The notes beneath the pieces were generated by a model. The model did no database searches, was not told the origin of the DNA, and worked only from the letters and a program-made list of their open reading frames with translations. A stretch of DNA of 64,000 nt from Paenibacillus crassostreae (GTDB lineage Bacteria > Bacillota > Bacilli > Paenibacillales > Paenibacillaceae). Positions 25,882 through 35,348 of this stretch are shown piece after piece. Numbering within the stretch: the stretch's first letter is position 1; every line of letters begins with the position of its first letter. Both the position numbers and the translations under genes were made by a program. The stretch covers positions 2,852,001 through 2,916,000 of the forward strand of contig NZ_CP017770.1 in the NCBI RefSeq assembly GCF_001857945.1, read 5' to 3'.

Positions 25882-27081
25882 ATGGCAATAATAGAGGTCA
25901 AAGGATTGACTAAGGTGTTCGGAAATGATCCGAGAAGAGCTTTCTCCTTAATGGATCAAGGCTGGTCTAAAGAGCGTATTGCAAAGGAAACCAAATTAAC
26001 TGTAGGTGTGAATCGGGTCAATTTTTCCATAGAACCTGGTGAAATTTTCGTTATTATGGGTCTGTCGGGTAGCGGGAAATCAACGGTAGTTAGATTGTTG
26101 AATCGTCTGATTGAGCCGACAGCGGGACAAGTACTTATCCATGGTAAGGACATTGTCCGAATGAGTAAAGAAGAATTGCGGGGAATAAGACGTAAGTCAA
26201 TAAGTATGATTTTTCAGAAATTTGCATTATTCCCGCATCGCACCATATTAGAGAATGTGGAATATGGACTAGAGGTACAAGGTGTTGGAAAAGAAGAACG
26301 ACGTACGAAAGCCAAAGAGTCATTAGCTCTAGTTGGATTGGGTGGTCTAGAGGATAAACGTCCAGATGAGTTAAGCGGTGGGATGCAACAGCGAGTTGGT
26401 CTTGCACGTGGCTTAGCTAACGACCCGGAGATCTTATTGATGGATGAAGCTTTCAGTGCATTGGATCCCTTGATACGTAAAGATATGCAGGATGAGTTAT
26501 TAGAGCTACAAGCCAATATGAAGAAGACCATTATTTTTATTACACATGATTTAGATGAGGCATTACGTATTGGGGATCGAATTGCATTGATGAAAGATGG
26601 GGCAATCGTGCAGATTGGATCACCAGAGGAAATCTTAATGAGTCCAGCTAATGATTATGTGGAGAGATTCGTGGAGAATGTAGATTTATCCAAAGTACTT
26701 ACAGCAGCACATGTGATGATTCGCGCAGAAACGATTGCAATGGACCGCGGGCCAAGAGTTGCGTTACAGCTTATGCGTGAGCGAAGTATCTCCAATCTCT
26801 ATGTTGTAGATAAGACCCGTCAGTTGCTTGGAGTTGTGACAGCGGAGGATGCAGTGACAGCTGTTAGGATGGGACAATCATTAGAGAGTATTATTATTCG
26901 TGATACACCGATTGTATCCCCTGATGTACTGCTAGTAGAGTTATTTGACGTTGTGAGTAGCACCAAAATCCCTGTAGCCGTAATTGATGACCGCAAAAGA
27001 TTAGTGGGTATCGTGATCAGAGGAGCTGTCCTTGCAGCATTGAGTGGGAACAATGAAACGGAAGAAGGTGGTCCTCAATGA
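25882..27081 (+). CDS. opuAA: Glycine betaine/choline ABC transporter ATPase OpuAA
   Basis: 399 residues from ATG 25882, after AAGGGGGA. ATPase domain (about 1-270): Walker A GLSGSGKST, signature LSGGMQQRVGLARG, Walker B ILLMDEAFSALDP, switch His in FITHDLDEA. The characteristic QuAT/OpuA N-terminal insert (SLMDQGWSKERIAKET) is present. Two C-terminal CBS domains (about 275-390) are those that sense ionic strength in OpuA. Stop codon overlaps the start of the permease gene (ATGA). Confidence 0.94.
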   Translation: MAIIEVKGLTKVFGNDPRRAFSLMDQGWSKERIAKETKLTVGVNRVNFSIEPGEIFVIMGLSGSGKSTVVRLLNRLIEPTAGQVLIHGKDIVRMSKEELRGIRRKSISMIFQKFALFPHRTILENVEYGLEVQGVGKEERRTKAKESLALVGLGGLEDKRPDELSGGMQQRVGLARGLANDPEILLMDEAFSALDPLIRKDMQDELLELQANMKKTIIFITHDLDEALRIGDRIALMKDGAIVQIGSPEEILMSPANDYVERFVENVDLSKVLTAAHVMIRAETIAMDRGPRVALQLMRERSISNLYVVDKTRQLLGVVTAEDAVTAVRMGQSLESIIIRDTPIVSPDVLLVELFDVVSSTKIPVAVIDDRKRLVGIVIRGAVLAALSGNNETEEGGPQ

Positions 27082-27914
27082 ATGTACCCAAAATTCCTAT
27101 TGGTGAATGGGTAGAAGGACTAGAAAGCTGGCTAGAGACTAACTTCGAACCATTTTTTGATTTCGTCAAGCTTGTTGTGGGTAGTGTAGTTAATGGTTTA
27201 GCGGATGGATTTAATTTCTTACCTCCACTTGTAATGATTGTGTTATTTACCCTTCTAGCGTTCTGGATTGGCAGAATGAAAATGGGTGTGTTCACACTAA
27301 TCGGTTTACTTCTTGTTCTTAATCTAGGTTACTGGGAACATACGATGGATACGCTTGCTCTGGTATTAACGGCTTCATTTATTTCGATTGTATTGGGTGT
27401 ACCGATTGGTATCCTCTGTGCAGGAAATAAGAAAGTCCAGAATGTGATTACACCTGTACTAGATTTCATGCAGACGATGCCTGCATTTGTATATCTATTA
27501 CCTGCCGTTGCGTTCTTCTCACTAGGTGTTGTACCTGGTGTTGTAGCTTCGGTTATATTCTCTATCCCACCTACGATTCGATTAACGAATTTAGGGATCC
27601 GTCAGGTTCCTGAAGATTTAGTAGAGGCAGCAGATGCCTTTGGTTCTACACCGATGCAGAAATTAATTAAAGTTCAACTGCCTATTGCGGTTCCAACGAT
27701 TATGGCCGGAATTAACCAGACGATTATGTTATCGCTATCAATGGTAGTTATTGCCTCCATGATTGGTGCGCAAGGCGTTGGTGCTGATGTATATAGAGCA
27801 GTGACACAAGCGAAAACAGGAGTTGGAACGGAAGCGGGTCTAGCAGTGGTTGTACTAGCCATTATGTTAGATCGAATGACACAAAAATTAGCTAAGAGAA
27901 AAAAGAAGGAGTGA
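27078..27914 (+). CDS. opuAB: Glycine betaine/choline ABC transporter permease OpuAB
   Basis: 278 residues, about seven membrane segments, translationally coupled to opuAA by a 4-bp overlap. The EAA loop is EDLVEAADAFGSTPMQKL. The permease domain is fused only to a short N-terminal extension, so the binding protein is separate (next gene). Confidence 0.93.
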   Translation: MNVPKIPIGEWVEGLESWLETNFEPFFDFVKLVVGSVVNGLADGFNFLPPLVMIVLFTLLAFWIGRMKMGVFTLIGLLLVLNLGYWEHTMDTLALVLTASFISIVLGVPIGILCAGNKKVQNVITPVLDFMQTMPAFVYLLPAVAFFSLGVVPGVVASVIFSIPPTIRLTNLGIRQVPEDLVEAADAFGSTPMQKLIKVQLPIAVPTIMAGINQTIMLSLSMVVIASMIGAQGVGADVYRAVTQAKTGVGTEAGLAVVVLAIMLDRMTQKLAKRKKKE

Positions 27915-27921
27915 TTGTAAT

Positions 27922-28845
27922 ATGATGAAGAAGAAAATAAATATATTATTAATGGCATTTATAGCGATAACTTTGGTACTTGCAGGTTGTTCTACGAATG
28001 GTAATGGAAATGAACCAGCAGGCAACAATGGGAACGCAACAGAAGCTAATAAGGATAAAGAACTCACACTAGCATATGTAGCTTGGGATTCTGAAATTGC
28101 CAGTACGAATGTAGTTAAGGAAGTATTGGAAAGTAAATTGAATTACAAAGTTGAAATGCTACAGGTAGATGCTGGGCCTATGTACATAGGTATTGCAGAT
28201 GGAAGTGCAGATGCGATGGTAGCTGCATGGTTACCAAGTACTCATGGTGAGAACTACTATGAACCGAATAAAGACAAATTCGAGGATCTTGGAGTGAATC
28301 TAGACGGAACCAAGAATGGATTGGTCGTACCTAGTTATATGGATATAACATCAATTGAGGATCTAGCGAAAGCGGATGTAGGGGAAACATTGGACCACAC
28401 CATTACAGGAATTGAACCAGGAGCGGGTATTATGACGCAAGCGGAGACAGCTATCGTAGATTATGGATTAAAAGATTGGAATTTATTAGAGAGTTCTTCG
28501 GCCGCAATGGTTAAGGTACTTCAAGATGCTTACGCTAATCAAGAACCTATTGTTGTGACGGGATGGACTCCTCATTGGATGTTCGCTGATATGGATCTGA
28601 AATACTTAGATGACTCTAAAGGTATATTTGGTGGAAGTGAGCAGATTCATACACTTGTACGTTTAGGTCTGAAAGAAGATCAACCTGCTGCTTATCAATT
28701 CCTAGATCAATTTGAATGGACACCAGCTGATATGGAGATGGTTATGATTGATATTGCTGGAGGAATGACGGAGCAAGAAGCTGCACAGAAATGGATTGCT
28801 GCGAATGAAGCAAAAGTGAATGAATGGATTGCTGGAATCGAATAA
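27922..28845 (+). CDS. opuAC: Glycine betaine/choline-binding lipoprotein OpuAC
   Basis: 307 residues. Lipoprotein signal peptide with lipobox LVLAGC at about residue 23, followed by an Asn/Gly-rich linker. The mature part has the OpuAC-type fold: TLAYVAWDSE near the N-terminus, DAMVAAWLPSTH, GIEPGAGIM and GWTPHWMF with aromatic residues likely to cage the quaternary ammonium. Start ATG with AAGGAGTGA, 7 bp after opuAB. Completes an osmoprotectant importer, likely regulated by GbsR. Confidence 0.93.
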   Translation: MMKKKINILLMAFIAITLVLAGCSTNGNGNEPAGNNGNATEANKDKELTLAYVAWDSEIASTNVVKEVLESKLNYKVEMLQVDAGPMYIGIADGSADAMVAAWLPSTHGENYYEPNKDKFEDLGVNLDGTKNGLVVPSYMDITSIEDLAKADVGETLDHTITGIEPGAGIMTQAETAIVDYGLKDWNLLESSSAAMVKVLQDAYANQEPIVVTGWTPHWMFADMDLKYLDDSKGIFGGSEQIHTLVRLGLKEDQPAAYQFLDQFEWTPADMEMVMIDIAGGMTEQEAAQKWIAANEAKVNEWIAGIE

Positions 28846-28860
28846 TGAATTCAGTTAGTT

Positions 28861-28938
28861 GGAATCAATTTCATAATCAGCTATGCAACTTAATAGTTTC
28901 ATCTGAATAGATATGCGTAATTATGAAATTGATTCTCC
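28861..28938. repeat. Inverted repeat downstream of opuAC
   Basis: GGAATCAATTTCATAA at 28861-28876 faces TTATGAAATTGATTCTCC at 28921-28938, which is its complement apart from one inserted base. The 44-bp interior has no gene. Similar arms recur at 62323-62362. Confidence 0.55.
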
Positions 28939-28954
28939 TAGGTATATAATAATC

Positions 28955-29003
28955 AAAGAGCCGTTAATACATGGGAGGATCCCTTGTGTTAGTGGCTCTT
29001 TAC
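28955..29003 (+). terminator. Terminator of the opuA operon
   Basis: Long stem AAAGAGCC-TTAATACA-GGGA paired with TCCC-TGTGTTA-GGCTCTTT, followed by ACTTT. Confidence 0.7.
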
Positions 29004-29095
29004 TTTGAAATATATGAATGAATGTTGAACCTGGTGCTCACTACTATTACAATGAAAGATGAGACTAAAGTGTGGTTGCGGAAAGGGAGCATGCT

Positions 29096-29773
29096 ATGAA
29101 TAAATGGCTGAAGACAATTGTTATACTGCTCGGCTCGGCCATCTTGACACGCTTTATTCCAATGAGCTATTTGTTCCGAACGATGGATACGATGATTCAT
29201 GAATTTGCTCATGCGGTAGTAACATTGTTAACATCTGGACGTGTACTATCCATTGAATTGAATGCTGATCATAGTGGTGTGACTTATTCTACAATAACCT
29301 CTACATGGAGTGCTGTTCTTACGGGGCTGGCTGGTTATATTATTGCTTCATTTATCGCGCTATTGCTGTTCCATTGGATGAATAAGCGACGTCAGAAGTG
29401 GGGATTGGTGATGCTAACGATCATTGCACTACTAATGATTGTATTCTTTGTACATCAGGGATACGGTGTGATCTGGTTGGTTGGGTTCATTATCCTAAAT
29501 ATGATCATGTTGTACTTACCTTCTATGCTGCGGAATATTTACTATGGATTGTTGGCATTCCTAACATTAGAAGAATCTGTACTAGGACCGTTGTTTCTTG
29601 TGATTAATTCTCTACTAGGTAAGAGTGCAGGAGATGCTACCAACCTAGCGAAGTGGACACCCGTTCCAGCGGTATTCTGGGCATTGTTATTTTTAGCTAT
29701 TTCACTTGTTTGCGCACGAATTTCGCTAGGATTATTCTTTCGTAGCTGGAAAAGGTCACAGACTTCCCGATAG
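29096..29773 (+). CDS. M50-family membrane metalloprotease-like protein
   Basis: 225 residues from ATG 29096, about 8 bp after AAGGGAG. Five to six membrane segments. The zinc motif HExxH is present as HEFAH at about residue 35, in the first cytoplasm-facing region, as in the PF13398-type M50 group. Third zinc ligand not clearly identified. Members are short, of unknown substrate; some act as site-2-like proteases. Monocistronic. Confidence 0.78.
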   Translation: MNKWLKTIVILLGSAILTRFIPMSYLFRTMDTMIHEFAHAVVTLLTSGRVLSIELNADHSGVTYSTITSTWSAVLTGLAGYIIASFIALLLFHWMNKRRQKWGLVMLTIIALLMIVFFVHQGYGVIWLVGFIILNMIMLYLPSMLRNIYYGLLAFLTLEESVLGPLFLVINSLLGKSAGDATNLAKWTPVPAVFWALLFLAISLVCARISLGLFFRSWKRSQTSR

Positions 29774-29797
29774 AAGATGAGTCGTTATAAATACCCG

Positions 29798-29847
29798 AAA
29801 GCCCTACTTCCTCATTATATGTGAGAGAGTAGGGCTTTGTTTTTTTC
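29798..29847. terminator. Bidirectional terminator between the M50 gene and the sugar permease operon
   Basis: GAAAGCCCTACT ... AGTAGGGCTTT with a ~19-bp loop, then TGTTTTTTT. It serves both converging transcripts. Confidence 0.85.
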
Positions 29848-29872
29848 AATAAATATTGTTCAGGTTATGTGA

Positions 29873-30706
29873 CTAACCTTTTACAGCCCCAGACACAACA
29901 CCTTTTACAATGTACTTCTGTAAGAAGATAAACACAATGATCGAAGGCAACACAGCCATCACCATAGCTGTCATCGCATATTGCCAGTCAGATGTATATT
30001 GCCCAACGAAGGTATAAGCAGCAAGTGTCAGTGTCTTCGTTGAAGGTGAACCATTGACCATGAGCAATGGGAGCAAGAAATCGTTCCAGATCCACATCAC
30101 ATCGATAATGACAATGGTAGCTGTGACAGGCTTAAGGAGTGGGAAAATGACAGAGAAGAACAATCGAAACCCTGAGGCTCCATCTATAGTTGCACTTTCG
30201 TCAATTTCTCTAGGAATTCCTTTCACGAAACCGTGATAAATAAATAGAGCTAGTGGAGCACCAAATCCCCAATAGAGTATGCCAAGCCCCCAGGTACTAT
30301 TGGAAAGATGTAATTGTTTAGCCACCTGTAACACGGTGAGCATAATGGATTGAAAAGGGATGAGTATTGGAATAATACATAACATGTAAATGAAATTACT
30401 CATTCTTGATTTTGTTCTAGCTAGCTTATAGGAACCGATGGAAGCAACAAGTATAATACCTGCTAGTCCTACCACTGTAATAATCAAGTTATTCGTGAAT
30501 AGTCGTGGATAATTGATGTACTTCCATACGTACGTATAGTTCTCAAGAGTAAACGATTTTGGAAGTGCAATAACGTCAGTCATGACCTCAGAGAAGCTCT
30601 TGAACGAGTTGATAATCGTTAGAAATAAAGGATACAAGAACAATAGAGATACGATAACCATTACAATCTCTAAGATTAATCGTTTAGGTGTATGTTTGCT
30701 TCTCAT
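29873..30706 (-). CDS. Carbohydrate ABC transporter permease, MalG type
   Basis: 277 residues, six membrane segments. The EAA loop is DESATIDGASGFRLF. The start codon overlaps the stop of the preceding permease by 1 bp (TAATG), so the two are translationally coupled. Together with the MalF-type permease and the binding lipoprotein at 35349-36662 it forms a sugar importer. No ATPase or glycosidase gene lies nearby, so substrate is unknown. Confidence 0.92.
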   Translation of the reverse strand: MRSKHTPKRLILEIVMVIVSLLFLYPLFLTIINSFKSFSEVMTDVIALPKSFTLENYTYVWKYINYPRLFTNNLIITVVGLAGIILVASIGSYKLARTKSRMSNFIYMLCIIPILIPFQSIMLTVLQVAKQLHLSNSTWGLGILYWGFGAPLALFIYHGFVKGIPREIDESATIDGASGFRLFFSVIFPLLKPVTATIVIIDVMWIWNDFLLPLLMVNGSPSTKTLTLAAYTFVGQYTSDWQYAMTAMVMAVLPSIIVFIFLQKYIVKGVVSGAVKG

Positions 30707-31593
30707 TATGCTTCAACCTCCTTACTCTTAAAGAATGCCAGTTGAATGACAGTAATAATCAGCACGGCTACAAAGAGAATCAATGCCTTAGCTGTTCCGT
30801 AACCATAGAGGTTATTCTGGAAGGTGTCGCGATAAATGTCATAAGCGATACTATACGTTGTCCCTCCAGGACCGCCCCCTGTTAAGGAGAGAATTACGTC
30901 GAAGACCTTGATTGAATTCGTCAATGCCATAAAGACAGAGATTGTAATGGAAGGAGCTAATAATGGAAGTGTGATACTAAAGAACTTTCTGATCGGTCCA
31001 GCCCCATCGACGGTAGCGGCCTCCTTCAAATCCTCTGGTACAGATTGTAGCCCAGCGATATATATCACCAAGTAAAATCCGATAGATTGCCATATTGAAA
31101 CTGCAAGTATAGATACAAAGGCAAGTCCTGGTTCTCCAAGCCAACTGAGATCAAAGATCGCCCATCCCGTACTATCTCCAAGGGATTCGAATCCTTGCAT
31201 AAAAATGAATTTCCAAATAAAACCGACAATGACTAAACTTAAGATATAAGGGATAAAAAATGCTGTTCGTAACCAAGTAGTACTTCTAAGCTTCATATCC
31301 AGAACGAGAGCCAGTAGAATAGCGAGTACATTGACAATAACAATGTAGAGAATCGCATATTTAATAGTAAACAAAGCTGCATTCGTAAAGTTGGTGTCAC
31401 CACTGAATATTTGTTTGAAATTGTCTAATCCAATAAACGTTGGGTTTTTAGAAATACCGTTCCACTTCATCAACGAGTATCGAATAGTCATTGCAAATGG
31501 AATATAGAAAATAGTTATAATACATAAAAGAACAGGAATAGTAAAAGCTCCGAACTCCAGTTTCTCTGTCCACTTTCTTCCAAGTTTCTTCAT
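30706..31593 (-). CDS. Carbohydrate ABC transporter permease, MalF type
   Basis: 295 residues from ATG 31593, preceded by AGAGGTG; a longer start at 31635 lacks a ribosome site. Six membrane segments and the EAA loop EDLKEAATVDGAGPIRKF. First gene of a two-gene minus-strand operon, divergent from the YesM/YesN-type two-component genes. A motif shared with the promoter of the binding-protein gene lies at 31713-31728. Confidence 0.92.
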   Translation of the reverse strand: MKKLGRKWTEKLEFGAFTIPVLLCIITIFYIPFAMTIRYSLMKWNGISKNPTFIGLDNFKQIFSGDTNFTNAALFTIKYAILYIVIVNVLAILLALVLDMKLRSTTWLRTAFFIPYILSLVIVGFIWKFIFMQGFESLGDSTGWAIFDLSWLGEPGLAFVSILAVSIWQSIGFYLVIYIAGLQSVPEDLKEAATVDGAGPIRKFFSITLPLLAPSITISVFMALTNSIKVFDVILSLTGGGPGGTTYSIAYDIYRDTFQNNLYGYGTAKALILFVAVLIITVIQLAFFKSKEVEA

Positions 31594-31712
31594 AACGCAC
31601 CTCTTTCCCTTCTCTTTGGTCTGAACTATAATCAATACACAATCAGATCTTTTAGGATATATTCATTATAAGATCGGGGTTGGACTTCAAGAATAGAGAT
31701 ATGAAAACAGTT

Positions 31713-31728
31713 AGGGGTAAAAAAGTGA
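31713..31728 (-). promoter_or_regulatory. Shared motif TCACTTTTTTACCCC upstream of the permease operon
   Basis: Read in the direction of the permease operon, the sequence is TCACTTTTTTACCCCT, 120 bp before the MalF start. The nearly identical TTACTTTTTTACCCT occurs in the same orientation before the binding-protein gene (35238-35252). The following ~23 bp are also alike at 13 positions. It is a candidate site for the AraC-type response regulator encoded between them. Confidence 0.55.
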
Positions 31729-31761
31729 ACTGTATTAGATGGGAAGGTGTATTGGTTTATT

Positions 31762-33585
31762 ATGAGAAAAATTTTGAAAATCCATACTAAATTCACTAAC
31801 AGAATCTCAAAAAGATTAGTGAATAAGCTTATTTTGCTATTTACGTCGATTATTATACTTATAGTCACATCTCTAACCTTGATCTCTTATCAAATGATTC
31901 GGAAGGAGTCTGTGAATAATAGTATCGCGAGTACTAACAATACATTGCTGTTGGTGAATCAGAAGCTGGAGGAATATTTAGAAGGTATCGAACAGCTGTC
32001 ATTACCTCAGATTCAATATGATGAAATCATGAATGCTATCCAGAATGAAGCAGATGATTACTCGTCGCGAATGTTCTTGGAGGATTATTTGCGAAATTTA
32101 TTTTTCTCACGGGTGGATATGGAAGCGATTTATTTATATTTGGTGGATGAACATAAATATTATTATATCTCGAGAGAAGCCTATAATATTAGTATAAGAG
32201 TCATCGAAGATCCAGATATTATAAATCAGTCTTGGTACAAGCAGTTGATGACGGACAAGCAGAATCAGTTGTTTCAATCCTTCGTTATACCAGACGAAAC
32301 AGAGGAAATATACCAAGGCAATACGGATTCTACGTTCATGGCATATCACCGTGTATTAAGATCCATTGCATCACGGGAACCTCAAGCGGTAATCTCATTT
32401 AGCCTTAACTCATCTACTATGGAGAACATCGTGAAGGATATTCCATTTACCCAAGGAGAACATCTATTGTTGTTAGATACCAACAATAGACCTTTTTATT
32501 TAGATGACCTTGGATTTTATGAAGTAACACAGAATGAGGAGTTTATAAATACCACCGCGAATGGTGAAGGAGAACGTATAACTTGGACTGTGGGTGGGAA
32601 TCGTTATCTTGTTGTATATAATGTTGGAGAGCAAATAGGTTGGAAGCTGATTAAACCAATACCACTCCGAATGCTATATGAAGCTGCGACTACAACACGT
32701 AACGTGAGTTACTTTATTGGTTTCTTGTTTTTAATCGTAGCCATTATTCTAGTTACATGGACTGCAAATGCTATCACTAAGCCCTTGAAGAAGCTATCTA
32801 GACAAATGGAGCTATTCAGTTCGGGTACATTCGATGCAGTAGCACAAGTACGTGGCCAAGATGAAATTGCTTATTTAAATCGACACTTTAATGACATGGT
32901 TAAGCGAACGAATGAGTTGATTAATGAACGCTATAAGATGAAATTAGTGGAGAAAAATGCACTTCTGAGAGCGTTAGAAGCGCAGATTAACCCACATTTT
33001 CTTTATAATGCATTGCAAGCAATCTCAACGAAGGCATTAAAGAGTGACCATCTTGATATTGTTGAAATGGTTGATGCATTAGCGCTAACATTGAGATACT
33101 GCATCAGTGGTAAAGATATCGTTATAGCAACAGAAGAGCTTAGACATATCGAGAATTATTTATTGATACAGAAGGCAAGGTTCGGAGATAGGATACAAGT
33201 GAAGTTTGAATGGGATGAGGATCTGAGAAATTTGCAAATTCCTAAACTATCGGTGCAATCCTTAGTTGAGAATTCCGTTAAACATGCCGTGGAGAAAGTG
33301 TCCAATCAAATTTTAATTATCATTCAAGCAAACGTGACTAGTACTCATACGGTTATTAGCGTGAAGGATAATGGACCAGGAATGTCAGTTGAACGATTAC
33401 AGGAAGTTCTGAGATCCTTCAGTGCAGATGGAGAAGATTGGGGCGAGGAGAATATTGGTCTCAAAAATTTATATTCTCGTCTAAAACTTTTATACGGTGA
33501 AGAAGCTGATCTTGAGATAAGGACAGATTCATTAGGAACTGAAATGCACATGTTAATCCCGCTAGGAGGCAACAACAATGTATAA
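31762..33585 (+). CDS. YesM-type sensor histidine kinase
   Basis: About 607 residues; ATG 31762 chosen, with GGAAGG 14 bp upstream, although GTG 31747 is also in frame. Membrane segments at about 20-42 and 313-335 flank an extracytoplasmic sensing domain. HAMP follows (TANAITKPLKKLSRQM), then the HisKA_7TM-type phosphoacceptor His in EAQINPHFLYNALQ (about residue 411) and an HATPase domain (SVKDNGPGMS, GLKNLYSRL). It overlaps the response regulator gene by 8 bp. Presumably senses the sugar carried by the neighbouring ABC system. Confidence 0.92.
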   Translation: MRKILKIHTKFTNRISKRLVNKLILLFTSIIILIVTSLTLISYQMIRKESVNNSIASTNNTLLLVNQKLEEYLEGIEQLSLPQIQYDEIMNAIQNEADDYSSRMFLEDYLRNLFFSRVDMEAIYLYLVDEHKYYYISREAYNISIRVIEDPDIINQSWYKQLMTDKQNQLFQSFVIPDETEEIYQGNTDSTFMAYHRVLRSIASREPQAVISFSLNSSTMENIVKDIPFTQGEHLLLLDTNNRPFYLDDLGFYEVTQNEEFINTTANGEGERITWTVGGNRYLVVYNVGEQIGWKLIKPIPLRMLYEAATTTRNVSYFIGFLFLIVAIILVTWTANAITKPLKKLSRQMELFSSGTFDAVAQVRGQDEIAYLNRHFNDMVKRTNELINERYKMKLVEKNALLRALEAQINPHFLYNALQAISTKALKSDHLDIVEMVDALALTLRYCISGKDIVIATEELRHIENYLLIQKARFGDRIQVKFEWDEDLRNLQIPKLSVQSLVENSVKHAVEKVSNQILIIIQANVTSTHTVISVKDNGPGMSVERLQEVLRSFSADGEDWGEENIGLKNLYSRLKLLYGEEADLEIRTDSLGTEMHMLIPLGGNNNV

Positions 33586-35215
33586 CATTCTAATTATTGA
33601 TGATGAAGAACCTGTACGTGAAGCCATTCGTATTCTCGGAGATTGGGATGGATTGGGAATTAATCAAATTATGGAGGCTACGGATGGGGAGACTGCTCTA
33701 GAGATACTGAACGATTGTAAGATTGACATTGCCATTGTGGATATGAAGATGCCTGAGATGGATGGAGTGGAGTTTCTCCAAGTGGTCGAGCAGCAACATC
33801 CTGAATTATTAACGATAGTGATTAGTGGTTACAATAATTTTGAATATGCACGTCAAGCCATTCGATCTAAGGTGACCGATTATTTACTGAAGCCAGTAAA
33901 TCGTGCGGATTTGAGTCAGGCGCTATATAAAGCAGTAGGTCAACTAGAAGCTAAGAGGGAACAAAAGAGCGAGTTCATTGCAAATAATATTAAACTAAAT
34001 ATGTCTTTGCCGAAGTTGAAGGAAAAAATATACCAGTCGCTTATTGATAAAAGCTATAAAAAGTATGCGAATGAGACACTTCTGCCCTTAATAGGGGTGG
34101 TTAATCCAGATCATAAATTTGGTGTTGCTGTAATACGTATTCTAAACTTAGAAAGCATAAGAATAAGTCGATTTAAAAGCGATACTAACTTACTCCATTT
34201 CGCCGTGGATAATATTATTAGTGAATTGACAGGCAATGATCTTCAGACTTTTAGCTTCTCCAATCCTAAGGAAGAACGCGAGATGATTGCTATATGTACG
34301 AAGGATAGTGGGAGTTTGGAGGAATTGTCTTTTCAATTCACATATCTAATGAAGCAAATAGCTTCAAATCTAAAGGATCTATTTGGGATAAAGATCTTGG
34401 TTGGTATGGGTAAACCTTGTGGAAATATATTGGATATAGCAGGCTCTTATGAATCGGGGCAAGCTGCAATTCGCACTATTAATTTATTGGATCCTAACGA
34501 AGTGGTTATAACTAATTGGGGTCATATAACAGAGACGAGGGACATTCAATCCATCATGGTGAGGATGCCATTTATCTGTAATGCCTTAGAAGCTGGAAAT
34601 CTGAATCAGGCTCGGAGTTTTATTGAAGAATTTATACAGAAGGTGAAGGGTCTGGGTCATTTTAACCTAGGGGATACTGATCGGATGATCCACGAATTTG
34701 TAATTTTACTCAATGATAAAGCAATAGAGTTAGGTGTTTCTTCAGAAAAGCTACCTCGTGGTGGAGTATTCGACTTGAGGAAGGTGGGAATAGTAGCAGA
34801 CATAGCGGACTTTGAACAGTTTTCATCGTTGCTAATTGAAATTCTCGAATACTATAATGCCGTCATTCGCAAATCTACGTCCACTCATTCGATATTCGAT
34901 CCCAAGGATATTAAAGACTATATCGACGGTCATTATTTCGAAGATTTCAAAGTATCCTCGTTTACAGAGAAGTATTTTTTGAGTAGAGAATATATTATGA
35001 AGCTATTTAAGCAACAATATGGATACGGCATTCATGAATATGTGCAGAAAGTTAGGATGGATAAGGCCAAAGAGCTTCTCCTAGAATCAAACCTAAAGAT
35101 TCTGGAGATTTCAGAGATGCTAGGTTACAAAGATAAGAACTACTTCAGTAAGGCTTTTCGTAATTATTATTCAATATCACCAACCGAATACCGGATGCAA
35201 ATATGGCAAGGATAA
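33578..35215 (+). CDS. YesN-type response regulator with AraC DNA-binding domain
   Basis: 545 residues. Receiver domain (1-120) with acidic pair in LIIDDEEPVR, phosphoacceptor Asp55 in IVDMKMPEMDG, Ser/Thr in VISGYNNFEYA and Lys in LLKPVNR. A ~290-residue middle region is typical of YesN proteins. The C-terminal ~100 residues contain two HTH motifs of the AraC family (SREYIMKLFKQQYG; LEISEMLGYKDKNYFSKAF). Cotranscribed with the kinase and upstream of the binding lipoprotein gene; likely activates both transport operons. Confidence 0.93.
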   Translation: MYNILIIDDEEPVREAIRILGDWDGLGINQIMEATDGETALEILNDCKIDIAIVDMKMPEMDGVEFLQVVEQQHPELLTIVISGYNNFEYARQAIRSKVTDYLLKPVNRADLSQALYKAVGQLEAKREQKSEFIANNIKLNMSLPKLKEKIYQSLIDKSYKKYANETLLPLIGVVNPDHKFGVAVIRILNLESIRISRFKSDTNLLHFAVDNIISELTGNDLQTFSFSNPKEEREMIAICTKDSGSLEELSFQFTYLMKQIASNLKDLFGIKILVGMGKPCGNILDIAGSYESGQAAIRTINLLDPNEVVITNWGHITETRDIQSIMVRMPFICNALEAGNLNQARSFIEEFIQKVKGLGHFNLGDTDRMIHEFVILLNDKAIELGVSSEKLPRGGVFDLRKVGIVADIADFEQFSSLLIEILEYYNAVIRKSTSTHSIFDPKDIKDYIDGHYFEDFKVSSFTEKYFLSREYIMKLFKQQYGYGIHEYVQKVRMDKAKELLLESNLKILEISEMLGYKDKNYFSKAFRNYYSISPTEYRMQIWQG

Positions 35216-35237
35216 TAGTGAACTTCAGAATATCAAA

Positions 35238-35252
35238 TTACTTTTTTACCCT
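35238..35252 (+). promoter_or_regulatory. Shared motif TTACTTTTTTACCCT upstream of the binding-protein gene
   Basis: Lies 97 bp before the lipoprotein start, in the 134-bp gap behind the response regulator. It matches the motif at 31713-31728 at 13 of 14 core positions and in the same orientation relative to transcription. Confidence 0.55.
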
Positions 35253-35348
35253 GATCATTTCACTTATCTACATTACTTATCCCATCCTTTTTCTTTAGAA
35301 TAGATCTCGAGAGCACAATAGCAAATAAAAGAAGACGGGGGCGTATCT

